DNA from: Nonomuraea antri
GTDB taxonomy: Bacteria; Actinomycetota; Actinomycetes; Streptosporangiales; Streptosporangiaceae
Direction of reading: 5' to 3'
Length of the DNA stretch: 41,695 nucleotides
NCBI RefSeq assembly: GCF_013283785.1
Contig: NZ_JABCPZ010000083.1
Location: 1 to 41,695, forward strand
The notes below the pieces were generated by a model. It was given only the letters and a program-made list of their open reading frames with translations. It made no database searches and had not been told where the DNA came from. How positions within the stretch are numbered: position 1 is the stretch's first letter; each line of letters starts with the position of its first letter. The position numbers and the translations under genes were made by a program. Below, piece by piece: positions 6,402 to 14,532 of the stretch.

Positions 6402-7196
6402 TCACCCCTCGTCGGGCAGCGGCTCGCCGGTCTCCAGCAGCGACTTCAGGCTCGCCACCACGTTCGGCCAGCCGTGACTGACCATCTCGGCCATGACCGA
6501 CTCGGGCTGGAAGCCGTCGTGGACCACGGTCAGCTTCACGACCTGCGCGAACGCCTCCTCGATCGTGAACGTGACCTTCGAGCGGGGCTCGCCGGACAAC
6601 CCGGCGAGCAGCTCGTCGTCCCAGTCGAAACGCTTGGCGAGCTCCGGGGTGACGGAGTGCCAGGTGTAGGAGAGCCGGCTGTACGGCTCGGACTCCAGCA
6701 CGACCTGCTCCGGGTCCTCGATCAGCACCCCGTGGTTGTCCCAGGTCATCGACGAGCCCACGGACCAGTCCGTGAGGAACTCGGTGGCCCAGTAGCGGCG
6801 AGTGAAGGCCGGCTCGGTCAGCGCCTGCCAGAGCTTCTGCGGGGTGGTGCGGATGTAGGTGGTGTAGACGAAGGTCGGCGCATCCATCGGGGTCTCCTCC
6901 AGGGCGAGTTTCAGGTCCGCCAGGGCTTCGACCCTGGCGCGGTCATAGCGACTGATCCACCGGTGGGCGATCTCCTGCACGGGCGCGGCGTTGAGGTAGT
7001 GCAGCTTCTCCCTACCCCGCCGCACGGTGGCGACGAGCCCTGCCTCCTCCAGCACCGCGAGATGTTTACTGACGGACTGCCTGGCCATGTCGAGCCCGGC
7101 ACACAGCTCGCGCAGCGTCTGCCCGTTGCGGGCGTTGAGCGAGTCGAGCAGTGCCCGCCGGCTCGGATCGGCCAGCGCCTTGAACACCTCGTCCAT
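6402..7196 (-). CDS. ArsR-type HTH fused to SRPBCC (AHSA1-like) domain
   Basis: 264 residues. Residues 1-90 are a winged helix of the ArsR type (MDEVFKALADPSRRALLDSL; DMARQSVSKHLAVLEEAGLV as the recognition helix). Residues about 108-255 are an SRPBCC/AHSA1-like lipid-binding fold (T-Y-I-R-T-T-P-Q-K-L-W-Q-A-L-T-E, then W-x-V-G, and a C-terminal helix ending SHGWPNVVASLKSLLE). This fusion is known in actinobacteria and is expected to be a ligand-responsive autorepressor. The N-terminal half has none of the cysteine pairs used for metal sensing. Its probable operator lies directly upstream at 7232-7278. Confidence 0.93.
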   Translation of the reverse strand: MDEVFKALADPSRRALLDSLNARNGQTLRELCAGLDMARQSVSKHLAVLEEAGLVATVRRGREKLHYLNAAPVQEIAHRWISRYDRARVEALADLKLALEETPMDAPTFVYTTYIRTTPQKLWQALTEPAFTRRYWATEFLTDWSVGSSMTWDNHGVLIEDPEQVVLESEPYSRLSYTWHSVTPELAKRFDWDDELLAGLSGEPRSKVTFTIEEAFAQVVKLTVVHDGFQPESVMAEMVSHGWPNVVASLKSLLETGEPLPDEG

Positions 7197-7231
7197 GCCC
7201 GCCCCCGTACCCAGATTGCCGCTCTGTCGAT

Positions 7232-7278
7232 ATGCAGCCTTCCGGCTGCCTTTAACTTAGGCAGCCATACGGCTGCAT
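7232..7278. promoter_or_regulatory. Double dyad operator of the ArsR/SRPBCC gene
   Basis: Two copies of GCAGCC-N4-GGCTGC, at 7234-7249 and 7261-7276, have starts 27 bp apart. The outer flanks (ATGCAGCC and GGCTGCAT) and inner flanks (GGCTGCCT and AGGCAGCC) are also mirror images, so the whole 47-bp block is one larger palindrome. It stands 36-82 bp upstream of the ArsR/SRPBCC start. Confidence 0.85.
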
Positions 7279-7319
7279 GTCAAGCGCACCCATCCCGGAC
7301 GGACGCCGAACCTGATCGT

Positions 7320-8081
7320 TCACGACACCGACCGGCGATCGTTCCGGCATGATTTGACGGTGTTGATCGGCCTCATCAGGCAGCCCGCGCAGGCGGCCTC
7401 GGGTGACAGTCCGAAGGAGCGTCGTCGTTGAAGCGCAGCAGAACCCGTCGTGGCTCGGCGCGGAGTTTCGTCCTGCTCGGCTGGCTGTTTCTCATCGCGG
7501 CCGTCGCGCTCGTGCTGAACAGTGCGTGGGACGTCGTGATCGCCCCGGTGATCGCCCTGGTCGGCTTGGGGCTGGGCTCTCTCGTCACGAGCGTGGTACT
7601 CGCGATCGAGGACCTCACCCGGGCTCAGCCCTGACCCCCAGGGGTCGATGACATAGAAGCCGTCGTGGGCGCGGCACGCACCAGGAGGCCGACGAAGGCC
7701 GGGAATCTCCGGGACCGGCGGGTTGAACTGGTTCGCCAGAAAATGCGAGCCCCCGCCCTCCAACACATCGCCCTGGAGGATCCACCCGGCTCCAGGGACC
7801 TCGACACCGACCCGGCCGTCCCCCGCGCGCACGGGCCTCGTGCCCTCCGGCCATACCGGGACGAAAACCCTGGGCACCTCCCCCGGGTCGCCGATCTCAC
7901 GCACGACCAGGCAGGACTCGGCCGCCAGCCACTCCAGCCGACCCCGCAACGACATCAGCAGGGACCCGAAGCTCCCCCGGTACACGAGCACGGCGGGCCT
8001 GGTGCCGACGACCGCATGACAGACCTCCCCGCCGGGGCACGGCGCAGGCGCAGGCGCGGCTTCGGGGACGGATCGACTCAT
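7320..8081 (-). CDS. Hypothetical protein; C-terminal part doubtful
   Basis: The frame is open from ATG 8081 (MSRSVPEAAPAPAP; GAAAGG upstream) to 7320, 253 residues. The first half looks like a real soluble domain with two early cysteines (P-C-P-G-G-E-V-C) and strands such as PAVLVYRGSFGSLLMSLRG, ESCLVVREIGD and VPRVFVPVWPEG. It may end with HDGFYVIDPWGSG near 7625. Beyond that the sequence becomes basic low complexity (RDERAQPQADQGD) and is the mirror of the membrane protein gene at 7428-7634, so the tail may be read-through after loss of a stop. Not recognised. Confidence 0.5.
   Translation of the reverse strand: MSRSVPEAAPAPAPCPGGEVCHAVVGTRPAVLVYRGSFGSLLMSLRGRLEWLAAESCLVVREIGDPGEVPRVFVPVWPEGTRPVRAGDGRVGVEVPGAGWILQGDVLEGGGSHFLANQFNPPVPEIPGLRRPPGACRAHDGFYVIDPWGSGLSPGEVLDREYHARDERAQPQADQGDHRGDHDVPRTVQHERDGRDEKQPAEQDETPRRATTGSAALQRRRSFGLSPEAACAGCLMRPINTVKSCRNDRRSVS
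7428..7634 (+). CDS. Small two-helix membrane protein
   Basis: 68 residues from TTG 7428, with GAAGGAG upstream. After a basic N-terminus (MKRSRTRRGSARS) come two hydrophobic segments, LLGWLFLIAAVALVLN and VVIAPVIALVGLGLGSLVTS, with a short acidic tail. No family recognised. It lies wholly inside the open frame of the opposite-strand gene 7320-8081, so one of the two must have its coding extent read wrongly. The hydrophobic pattern argues that this one is real. Confidence 0.65.
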   Translation: MKRSRTRRGSARSFVLLGWLFLIAAVALVLNSAWDVVIAPVIALVGLGLGSLVTSVVLAIEDLTRAQP

Positions 8082-8188
8082 CGGACTTGGCCTTTCAGTC
8101 GTAGGCGCGCCTACAGTCGGGCCGAGCGGACGACCGTCCACGCCTAATTCGGTGGCTGCCATCCGCCGGTCGTCGCTACCGTGTCACG

Positions 8189-9076
8189 GTGATTCACGAG
8201 AGTCCCCTGGCATACGTACTCGGCCTTGAGGGTCTCGCGCTGATGCGGTCGTTCGCCGGCGAGCATGACCGCGCGTTCGTCGAGGCGCGCCTGGCCGAGA
8301 TCCGCAAGTTCCTCGACGACGACTCCCTGGCAGAAGCGGCCGTCGAGGTGGCCCGGGTGGACACCCTGGAGGGCTACCGGATCTGGTCGCAGACCTACGA
8401 CGAACCCAATGCCGCCTTCGTCCTGGACGAGCCGTTCATCAGCGAGATTGTCGACGTGCTGCCGGCCGGCGACGCGCTGGACGCCGCGTGCGGCACCGGC
8501 AGGATCGCCGCCTACCTGGCCGGACGCGGCCACCGGGTGCGCGGCGTAGACAGCTCGGCCGACATGCTGGAACGGGCGCGCGTGCGGGTGCCGCAGGCGG
8601 AGTTCCTGCAGGGCGACCTGACTTCGCTGCCGGTCCCCGACGAGTCCGTCGACCTGGTGGTGTGCTCGCTGGCGCTGACGCATGTGCCCGAGCTGGATCC
8701 GGTGCTGGCCGAGTTCGCCCGCGTGCTGCGGCCCGGCGGGCAGGTGGTGATCGCGGACGTTCATCCGGAGGGCGTGGCACTGGGCGGGGTCCCGTCCGTG
8801 CGGCTGCCGGACGGCCGGCCCGGGCGGGTGGCCACGTACCGCCACCTGGTCGGCGACTACGTGCGGGCCGCGCTGGCGGCGGGGCTCCAGGTGCGGCGGT
8901 GCGAGGAGCCACGGCACCCGGCGGGAGAGCCGGGCGAGCGGATCGACGTCCTGGAGCCGTGGGACGTGTGGCCGTGGGCGCTGCGCGGCCTGGCGCCCGA
9001 GGCGGCGCACGCGGTCATCGCAGGAAGCCCGTCGATGCTGTTCTGGCACTTCCAGCGGCAGCCGGCATCCCAGTGA
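8189..9076 (+). CDS. Class I SAM-dependent methyltransferase
   Basis: 295 residues from GTG 8189. Residues 98-104 (DAACGTG) are motif I of the Rossmann-like SAM fold, the acidic residue at the end of strand 2 is Asp121 (RGVDSSADML), and motif III is VLAEFARVLRPGGQVVIADV. The first 80 residues form a helical lid (Y-R-I-W-S-Q-T-Y-D-E-P-N), typical of ubiE/Methyltransf_11-like enzymes acting on small molecules. The substrate is unknown. It stands alone, divergent from the gene at 7320-8081. Confidence 0.9.
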   Translation: MIHESPLAYVLGLEGLALMRSFAGEHDRAFVEARLAEIRKFLDDDSLAEAAVEVARVDTLEGYRIWSQTYDEPNAAFVLDEPFISEIVDVLPAGDALDAACGTGRIAAYLAGRGHRVRGVDSSADMLERARVRVPQAEFLQGDLTSLPVPDESVDLVVCSLALTHVPELDPVLAEFARVLRPGGQVVIADVHPEGVALGGVPSVRLPDGRPGRVATYRHLVGDYVRAALAAGLQVRRCEEPRHPAGEPGERIDVLEPWDVWPWALRGLAPEAAHAVIAGSPSMLFWHFQRQPASQ

Positions 9077-9222
9077 TTCCGCCCGCAACCGGCGGGGAAT
9101 CAGGCCCTTGACCCTGCAGGATCGCGACGGCCAGAAACCGCGCGACCTCAGGACTCCGGCGGGGTCACCCGTTCCGTGATGATCCGCCTCCACGAAGCGG
9201 GTCGACGCCGCAGAATGTCCTC

Positions 9223-10047
9223 ATGGATCCCGCGTGGATAGCGGTTGTCGGCACCGCGATCGGTGCCACAGGTGCCACGTGCGCGGCAGCGATCGCAGGC
9301 CGGGCGGCACGTCGCCAAGTCAAGAGTCAAAGCGTCAACCAGCAGGCGCAGTGGCGTCGTGAAACAAGGCGCGACGCCTACAGCGCCTTTCTCGACGCCG
9401 GTGTTCAGGCGCGCGACGAACTGACGGCCGTTTGGCGCCTGTTCCGCGCGCCGAACCCGGATCTCGCCGAGATCGATGCCAGACTTTCGGCTGCCGAGCC
9501 CTTCATCAACTCCGTCAAGCGATCAAGCGCAACGGTCTTCGTCGAGGGCCCCAAGGCCATTCTGGAGCCGACCCGGCGGGCGGAAGAGAACATCACGCTT
9601 TTCCGTACCCTGCTCCGCAGAACGCTCACGGACCTGCGCGCCGACCCGGAAGCCCTGGAACACCATTCCTTATGCGCCAGGCAGGAGCACCTCGTCCGCA
9701 ACCTGCTCGATCGCTTCGCCGCGTTCGCCCGTGCGACGCTTGACGAGGTCGAACCGGATTGGCACCTGCTCAAGACCGACCAGTTCGCCGTTGCGGACGA
9801 GGAACTGCGATGGCTGAAGAAGTTGATCAGCGAGCGGCTCAAAATGGATGAGGGTCTGATTCAAGTCAAGGGCACGCCGGTGAGCCAAGGCTTGGATTCG
9901 CTCGACATCCTGGTCATACTCCACCGAATAGAAGAGGAATGGGGAATTCGTCCAGACGGCGCGTGGCCGATCTCCTCGTTCTTCGATGAATCCATCGAGG
10001 ACATCGCCGGTTACATAGCCGCGCAACGAAATCCGCCCAAGGCCTGA
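9223..10047 (+). CDS. Membrane-anchored protein with C-terminal acyl-carrier-protein-like domain
   Basis: 274 residues from ATG 9223. Residues about 5-27 are a hydrophobic, Gly/Ala-rich membrane segment (IAVVGTAIGATGATCAAAIA) followed by a basic stretch. The middle (40-195) is a long helical, charged region. Residues 198-267 look like an acyl or peptidyl carrier fold: a helix LKKLISERL, then GLDSLDILVILHRIEEEWGI with Ser226 in the D-S-L-D context where phosphopantetheine is attached, and a last helix DESIEDIAGYIAAQ. ACPs are normally free or part of a synthase; one tethered to a helical membrane protein is unusual. Codon 149 is a TTA leucine, rare in such genomes. No fatty acid or polyketide gene is nearby. 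Confidence 0.75.
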   Translation: MDPAWIAVVGTAIGATGATCAAAIAGRAARRQVKSQSVNQQAQWRRETRRDAYSAFLDAGVQARDELTAVWRLFRAPNPDLAEIDARLSAAEPFINSVKRSSATVFVEGPKAILEPTRRAEENITLFRTLLRRTLTDLRADPEALEHHSLCARQEHLVRNLLDRFAAFARATLDEVEPDWHLLKTDQFAVADEELRWLKKLISERLKMDEGLIQVKGTPVSQGLDSLDILVILHRIEEEWGIRPDGAWPISSFFDESIEDIAGYIAAQRNPPKA

Positions 10048-10082
10048 CAGCCGGACGACCACGAGCGTGGCAGTATGCCGGT

Positions 10083-10706
10083 GTGGAGCTCGATGACTTC
10101 TGGGAGCTGGTCGAGGGCAGCCGTCCGGTGGCCGCGAGTCACGGCCAGGAGGCCCAGATCGACTGGCTGACCGCCCGGCTCGCCGCGGCCTCCCCCGAAC
10201 GGATCAAGGCTTTCCACCGTCACTGGCTGAGCACCATGAACCGGGCCTACACATGGGATCTCTGGGGCGCCGCCTACCTGGCGAGCGGCGGGTACTGCAG
10301 TGACGACGGCTTCGAGTACTTCCGCGCCTGGCTGATCCTCCAGGGGCGCCGGGCCTTCGAGCGGGCGGTCACGGAACCGGATTCGCTGGCCGACCTCGGG
10401 CTCCCGCTGGCCGAGGCGGGTTCGGCGCTCGAACTGCCGCTCGGAATCGCGCGCGAGGCTTTCGTCCGGGTCATGGGGCTCGACGATCCCGACGACGCGG
10501 ACGAACTCTTCGACGTGGCCGACGAGTTGGCGCTGGACGTCCACCCTCGGGGGCCGGCGTGGCCGCCGGACCTGCGGGGGTTCCGCGAACGATGGCCCCG
10601 GCTCTGGGCCCGCACCGATCACCGGGGCTGGGCTACACCGCCGCGATCCGGCAACCAGGGGCATCCGGGTTTGATCAACCTCGTCCTACCCCACGACCTG
10701 ACCTGA
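10083..10706 (+). CDS. DUF4240 domain protein
   Basis: 207 residues from GTG 10083. The DUF4240 core is clear: MELDDFWELVE at the N-terminus, then W-D-L-W-G-A-A-Y-L-A-S-G-G-Y-C-S-D-D-G-F-E-Y-F and RAWLILQGR. The family is common in actinobacteria and in neighbourhoods of toxins or defence genes, but its function is unknown. The C-terminal part (after about residue 150) is looser, with a W-P-P-D-L-R-G-F-R-E-R-W-P-R-L motif seen in some members. It starts 36 bp after the carrier-domain gene and may be co-transcribed with it. Confidence 0.9.
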   Translation: MELDDFWELVEGSRPVAASHGQEAQIDWLTARLAAASPERIKAFHRHWLSTMNRAYTWDLWGAAYLASGGYCSDDGFEYFRAWLILQGRRAFERAVTEPDSLADLGLPLAEAGSALELPLGIAREAFVRVMGLDDPDDADELFDVADELALDVHPRGPAWPPDLRGFRERWPRLWARTDHRGWATPPRSGNQGHPGLINLVLPHDLT

Positions 10707-10801
10707 CCCGCACGCCATCCGGAGGACCGTCACTCGAAACGCCAACCGGCCAACGCCGCGCTCACACGCGGCGGGATGGCGAGGCAGGCGAGAGGACCGG
10801 G

Positions 10802-11836
10802 TCAACGCAGAGGCGCCGTGGACTCCCGTACTCGCAGTTCAGGCAGCAACGCCAAATGCTGCCCCGGCATCTCCACCCCTTGCTCGATCCGCCTCACCAG
10901 CAGATCCACCGCATACCGTCCCACCGCCGCCTTGGGCGGTGCCACCGCGGTCAGCGGCGGGTCGCTGAGCGCCGCGACCTCGTCGTCGTACGCCACCAGC
11001 GACACCTCGTCCGGTATCCGCACCCCCGCCACCCGCAGGTGCTGCACCAGCCACAGCGCGTCCTCGTCGTTGTGCACCAGTAAAGCGGTGACCCCGCTCC
11101 TGATCGCCGCCACCACGTCGGCCACCTGCTGGCGTGACGGCCCTTCCTGCTCGATGTCCAGGTGGACGGGTTCGTCCAGCCCCAGGTCCCGGACCGCCGC
11201 CAGGAAGCCGTGCCGCACCCGGGGCGCGGTGGGACTGGCGCGCGAGACCATGGCCAGCCGCCGGTGGCCGAGTTCGGCCAGGTGTCTGGTGCCGAGGAAG
11301 GCGCCGTGGGCGTGGTGTGAGGCGGCGGCGTCCAGCAGGGAGGCGGGGCCGCCCAGCTCGGCCCGGCGCTCGACGAGCACCGCGGGCACGCGCAGGTCCG
11401 CCAGCCACTGCTCGTGCGAGGCGTCGGGCTGCCTGCTCGGGGTGAGCAGCAGCCCTTCGATGCCGCCGTCGATGAGCTGCTTGACCTGGGTGCGGTCTTC
11501 TTCGTCGTCGTAGCGTCCGACGCCGAGGACCAGCCTGGCGCCCAGCCGCTCGGCCTGCTCGCGAGCGCCCTTGATCACGGCCGGGTAGTAGTAGGTCGCC
11601 GAGGGGACGAGCATGCCGATCGTGAGTGACCGTTCCTGCGCCTGCCTGGGCGCCGCCTCGGGCAGGGTGATGCCGCCGTGCACCCGGTTGACCAGGCCCT
11701 GGCCGGCCAGGTGCTCCACGTCTCTGCGCAGTGTCACCATCGAGACGTTCAGCCGGTCGACCAGTTCGGCCAGCCGCACGGAACCACGCTCGCGCAGCTC
11801 GCGCAGGATCAGTTCATGGCGTTGTTCTGCGAACAC
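10802..11836 (-). CDS. Transcriptional regulator: DeoR-type HTH plus LacI-type sensor
   Basis: 344 residues. Residues 5-60 are a DeoR winged helix (QRHELILRELRERGSVRLAE; LNVSMVTLRRDVEHLAGQGL; V-H-G-G). Residues about 72-340 are a periplasmic-binding-protein sensor of the LacI/GalR kind (L-T-I-G-M-L-V-P; Y-Y-P-A-V-I-K-G-A; G-I-E-G-L-L-L-T-P; A-L-L-V-H-N-D-E-D-A). The usual DeoR sugar-phosphate sensor is absent. The mosaic is known in actinobacteria for sugar-responsive control. It diverges from the DUF2264 gene, the likely target, with operator-like dyads in the 125-bp gap. Confidence 0.93.
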   Translation of the reverse strand: MFAEQRHELILRELRERGSVRLAELVDRLNVSMVTLRRDVEHLAGQGLVNRVHGGITLPEAAPRQAQERSLTIGMLVPSATYYYPAVIKGAREQAERLGARLVLGVGRYDDEEDRTQVKQLIDGGIEGLLLTPSRQPDASHEQWLADLRVPAVLVERRAELGGPASLLDAAASHHAHGAFLGTRHLAELGHRRLAMVSRASPTAPRVRHGFLAAVRDLGLDEPVHLDIEQEGPSRQQVADVVAAIRSGVTALLVHNDEDALWLVQHLRVAGVRIPDEVSLVAYDDEVAALSDPPLTAVAPPKAAVGRYAVDLLVRRIEQGVEMPGQHLALLPELRVRESTAPLR

Positions 11837-11931
11837 GGCGACTCCTTCAGCTCCGACGGCAGGATCCTATCGGGCTCTGGTTTCGTTTGTGAACGGATGC
11901 TTTCGTTCGATCAAGATGCTAGGGTCCGGGT

Positions 11932-11945
11932 GGAAAACGGTTTCC
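11932..11945. promoter_or_regulatory. LacI-like palindrome before the DUF2264 gene
   Basis: GGAAA-ACGG-TTTCC is a CG-centred palindrome of the LacI-operator type, 17 bp before the ATG. Further left at 11880-11910 a TTTCGTT element occurs twice (TTTCGTTTG and CTTTCGTTCG). This is the only non-coding DNA between the regulator and the DUF2264 gene. Confidence 0.6.
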
Positions 11946-11961
11946 CCGCTGGAGTCGCCGC

Positions 11962-13701
11962 ATGTTCCCCCTTCCGCCAGAGGATCGCTCGCTGAGCCCG
12001 CACACCGGCTGGACCCGTGCCCACTGGGAGGCAGCGGCCGACGGACTGCTGGCCGCGGTGGAACCGTACCGCTCCGCGGACGGCGCCGTGATCACGTTGC
12101 CGGGACGCGAAAGCTGGTCGCGCTGCGACGGCCTCGAGGGTTTCGCGCGGACGTTCCTGCTGGCGGCCTTCCGCGTCGCCGGCGGCGGCCCGCCCGAACT
12201 CCTGGAGCCGTACGCGCGCGGCTTCCGCTCCGGCCCGGACGTCTGGCAGCCCATCACCGACCGTACCCAGCCCATGGTCGAGGCCGCCTCGATGGCGCTG
12301 GGCCTCTGGCTCACCCGCGCGCACCTCTGGGACCGGCTCACCGCCACCGACCAGGAGCGACTGGCCGGCTACCTGGCCGGCGCGCTGCGTCACGAGCCGG
12401 TGGACAACAACTGGTGGCTGTTCCCCGCCATGGCCGGCGGCTTCCTGTCGGCGATCCGCCGGCACCGCAAGGACGCCGACGCCGCCGTCGAACGCGGCCT
12501 GGCCCGCATCGAAGCCTGGTACACCGGCGACGGCTGGTACTCCGACGGCGACAACCGCTCCTTCGACCACTACAACGGCTGGGCCATGCACCTCTACCCG
12601 GCCCTGCTCGGTCACCTGTCCGGCACGGCGGGCCCGCGCTACCGCGACCGCCTGCGCGAGTTCCTCGCCGGTTACGCCCGCACGTTCGACGCCGGCGGCG
12701 GCATGCTCTATCACGGCCGCTCGGTCACCTACCGCTTCGCCTCGGCCGCCGCGCTGTTCACCGGCGCGCTGGTCGACGCCACGCCGCTGACGCCGGGCCA
12801 GACCCGATGCGTCGCCTCGGGCGTCCTGCGTCACTTCCTCGATCGCGGCGGCGCGCTCTCCGCCGAAGGGCTGCTCACGCTCGGCTGGTACGGCCCGCAC
12901 GAGCCCTCGCTGCAGCCGTATTCCGGCTCGGCCTCCCCCTACTGGGCCGCCAAGGGCTTCGTCGGCCTGCTGCTGCCCGCCGACCATCCGGTCTGGACGT
13001 CGGTCGAGGAGCCCGGCCCCACCGGCGTCGCCGCGCTGCCGGGCCCCGGTCTGGTCGTCGAGCACACCGGCGGGCTCGCCCGGCTGCTGAACCACGGCAG
13101 CCAGCACCACCCGGGCGACCCGCTCTACGACCGCTACGCCTACTCCACCAGGACCGGCCCCACCGCTGACGGAGACGTCCCGGACAACCACTTCGGCGTC
13201 GTACAAGCCGACGGCACGCTCCCCGAGCGCGGCGTGATCGTCCCCAGGGGCGCCGGCACGCTGGACGGCGACGTGGCCTGGGCGGCGTCGGCGAGCGACG
13301 GCGTGGCGAGCCTGAGCGTGCTCAGGAACGGCGTAGAAGTCCGCGCGCACCGCGTCGCACCGGGCTCGAACGTCCGCCAGACCGGCTGGGCGCTGCCGGG
13401 AACCGCGGAGCCCGGCGCCGCCGTCACGATCCGCGCGGACGACGGCCTGATCTCACACCTGACCGCCCGGCACGGCTACACCGGCGCCACGATCGTCGAG
13501 GCCGGACAGGGCACCGCGTTCGGCGGCCCGGCTCTGGTCCCGGTGCTCGACGGCGTCGCCGAGGACGGCTGGGCGGTGTCGATCGCCGTGCTCGCCGACG
13601 AGATCGGCCCACTCCCGACGGTGGAGATCGCCGAGGACGTCACCGTCACCTGGCCGGACGGCCTCACCCACACCTTCGCCGTCCCCATCACCGTTCCCTG
13701 A
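11962..13701 (+). CDS. DUF2264 domain protein
   Basis: 579 residues from ATG 11962 (GGAG upstream). The N-terminal about 370 residues form the DUF2264 helical toroid: RESWSRCDGLEGFARTFLLA, DVWQPITDRTQPMVEAASMA, P-V-D-N-N-W-W-L-F-P, WYTGDGWYSDGDNRSFDHYN, Y-W-A-A-K-G-F. The C-terminal about 200 residues are beta-rich. DUF2264 proteins resemble alpha/alpha-toroid glycoside lyases and unsaturated-sugar hydrolases, so a carbohydrate role is likely but unproven. There is no signal peptide, so it should be cytoplasmic. The divergent regulator has a sugar-type sensor, which fits. No transporter lies beside it. Confidence 0.92.
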   Translation: MFPLPPEDRSLSPHTGWTRAHWEAAADGLLAAVEPYRSADGAVITLPGRESWSRCDGLEGFARTFLLAAFRVAGGGPPELLEPYARGFRSGPDVWQPITDRTQPMVEAASMALGLWLTRAHLWDRLTATDQERLAGYLAGALRHEPVDNNWWLFPAMAGGFLSAIRRHRKDADAAVERGLARIEAWYTGDGWYSDGDNRSFDHYNGWAMHLYPALLGHLSGTAGPRYRDRLREFLAGYARTFDAGGGMLYHGRSVTYRFASAAALFTGALVDATPLTPGQTRCVASGVLRHFLDRGGALSAEGLLTLGWYGPHEPSLQPYSGSASPYWAAKGFVGLLLPADHPVWTSVEEPGPTGVAALPGPGLVVEHTGGLARLLNHGSQHHPGDPLYDRYAYSTRTGPTADGDVPDNHFGVVQADGTLPERGVIVPRGAGTLDGDVAWAASASDGVASLSVLRNGVEVRAHRVAPGSNVRQTGWALPGTAEPGAAVTIRADDGLISHLTARHGYTGATIVEAGQGTAFGGPALVPVLDGVAEDGWAVSIAVLADEIGPLPTVEIAEDVTVTWPDGLTHTFAVPITVP

Positions 13702-13703
13702 CG

Positions 13704-14450
13704 TCAGGCCAGGAACGCGCGCAGCAGCGCGGCCGTGCCCTCCAGGTGCTCTGACACGGCGCGCCGGGCCGCGTCCTGGTCTCCGGACAGGATGGCCGTC
13801 ACGATGGCCTGGTGCTGGGTGGCGGCGTGGTCGAGGTTGACCTGGAGCATCGGGATGGCGTTCAGCAGGTCGCTGACGCGCGAGCGGGCGTCCGCGCAGG
13901 CGGTGGCGAGCAGCGGCGAGCCGGTCAGTTCGGCGATCGACAGGTGGAAGGCCGTGTCGAGCCGCCGGTAGTCCTCGGGCGCGGCCTCGTTCAGGTCCTT
14001 CAGCCTGCGCCGCAGCAGATCCCGCTGCTCTCCGGTGAGTTCCAGGCCGGCCAGCACCTGGGCCGCGCCGCACTCGACGGCCAGCCGGAAGGTGAGCGCG
14101 TCGTTGAGTTCGGCGGTGCCCATCTCGGCGACCACCTGCCGCAGGTCGCCGCTGCCCGGACGCGGCGGGGTGTAGGTGACGAACGCGCCGCCGTAGCGGC
14201 CGCGGCGCACGTCGAGGTAGCCGGCGTCCTGCAGCGCGCGGATGGCCTCGCGCAGCGTCACCCGGCTGATGCCCAGCCGCACGGCCAGCTCCCGCTCGGG
14301 CGGCAGTTTGTCGCCCGGTGCGACGACGCCCAGCTTGATGGCCTGGAGCAGCCGTTCCACGGTCTCCTCGAAGGCGTTGCCCGCCCGGACCGGGCGCAAC
14401 ACCGTCATCAAACGCGCCGACTCGTCCAACGTGTCCTCAGGTCTTGACAA
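13704..14450 (-). CDS. GntR-family regulator (FadR/FCD type)
   Basis: The frame opens at TTG 14450; the ATG at 14408 (MTVLRPVRAGNAFEETVERL) is the more family-like start. The winged helix is L-L-Q-A-I-K-L-G-V-V-A-P-G-D-K-L-P-P-E-R-E-L-A followed by GISRVTLREAIRALQDAGYL. The FCD effector domain follows: R-L-A-V-E-C-G, then Asp and His residues in RRLDTAFHLSIAELTGSPLL and ATQHQAIVTAILSGDQDAAR, a metal-binding layout typical of the family. It diverges from the ligase-ALDH-SDR-C26 operon and should repress it until an organic acid or amine-derived ligand binds. Confidence 0.92.
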   Translation of the reverse strand: MSRPEDTLDESARLMTVLRPVRAGNAFEETVERLLQAIKLGVVAPGDKLPPERELAVRLGISRVTLREAIRALQDAGYLDVRRGRYGGAFVTYTPPRPGSGDLRQVVAEMGTAELNDALTFRLAVECGAAQVLAGLELTGEQRDLLRRRLKDLNEAAPEDYRRLDTAFHLSIAELTGSPLLATACADARSRVSDLLNAIPMLQVNLDHAATQHQAIVTAILSGDQDAARRAVSEHLEGTAALLRAFLA

Positions 14451-14532
14451 GCGATCCCGCCATACACATCAATGGTCTAACACTAGCCCAATCAACGGGA
14501 AAGCGCCTCAGGCCGGATCGGAGCGACCTAGC

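Noticed and set aside
14444..14475. TTGACA promoter for the ligase operon
   Set aside because: A good -35 match is present but no -10 hexamer at 16-18 bp; it also overlaps the alternative TTG start of the GntR gene, so it is not annotated.
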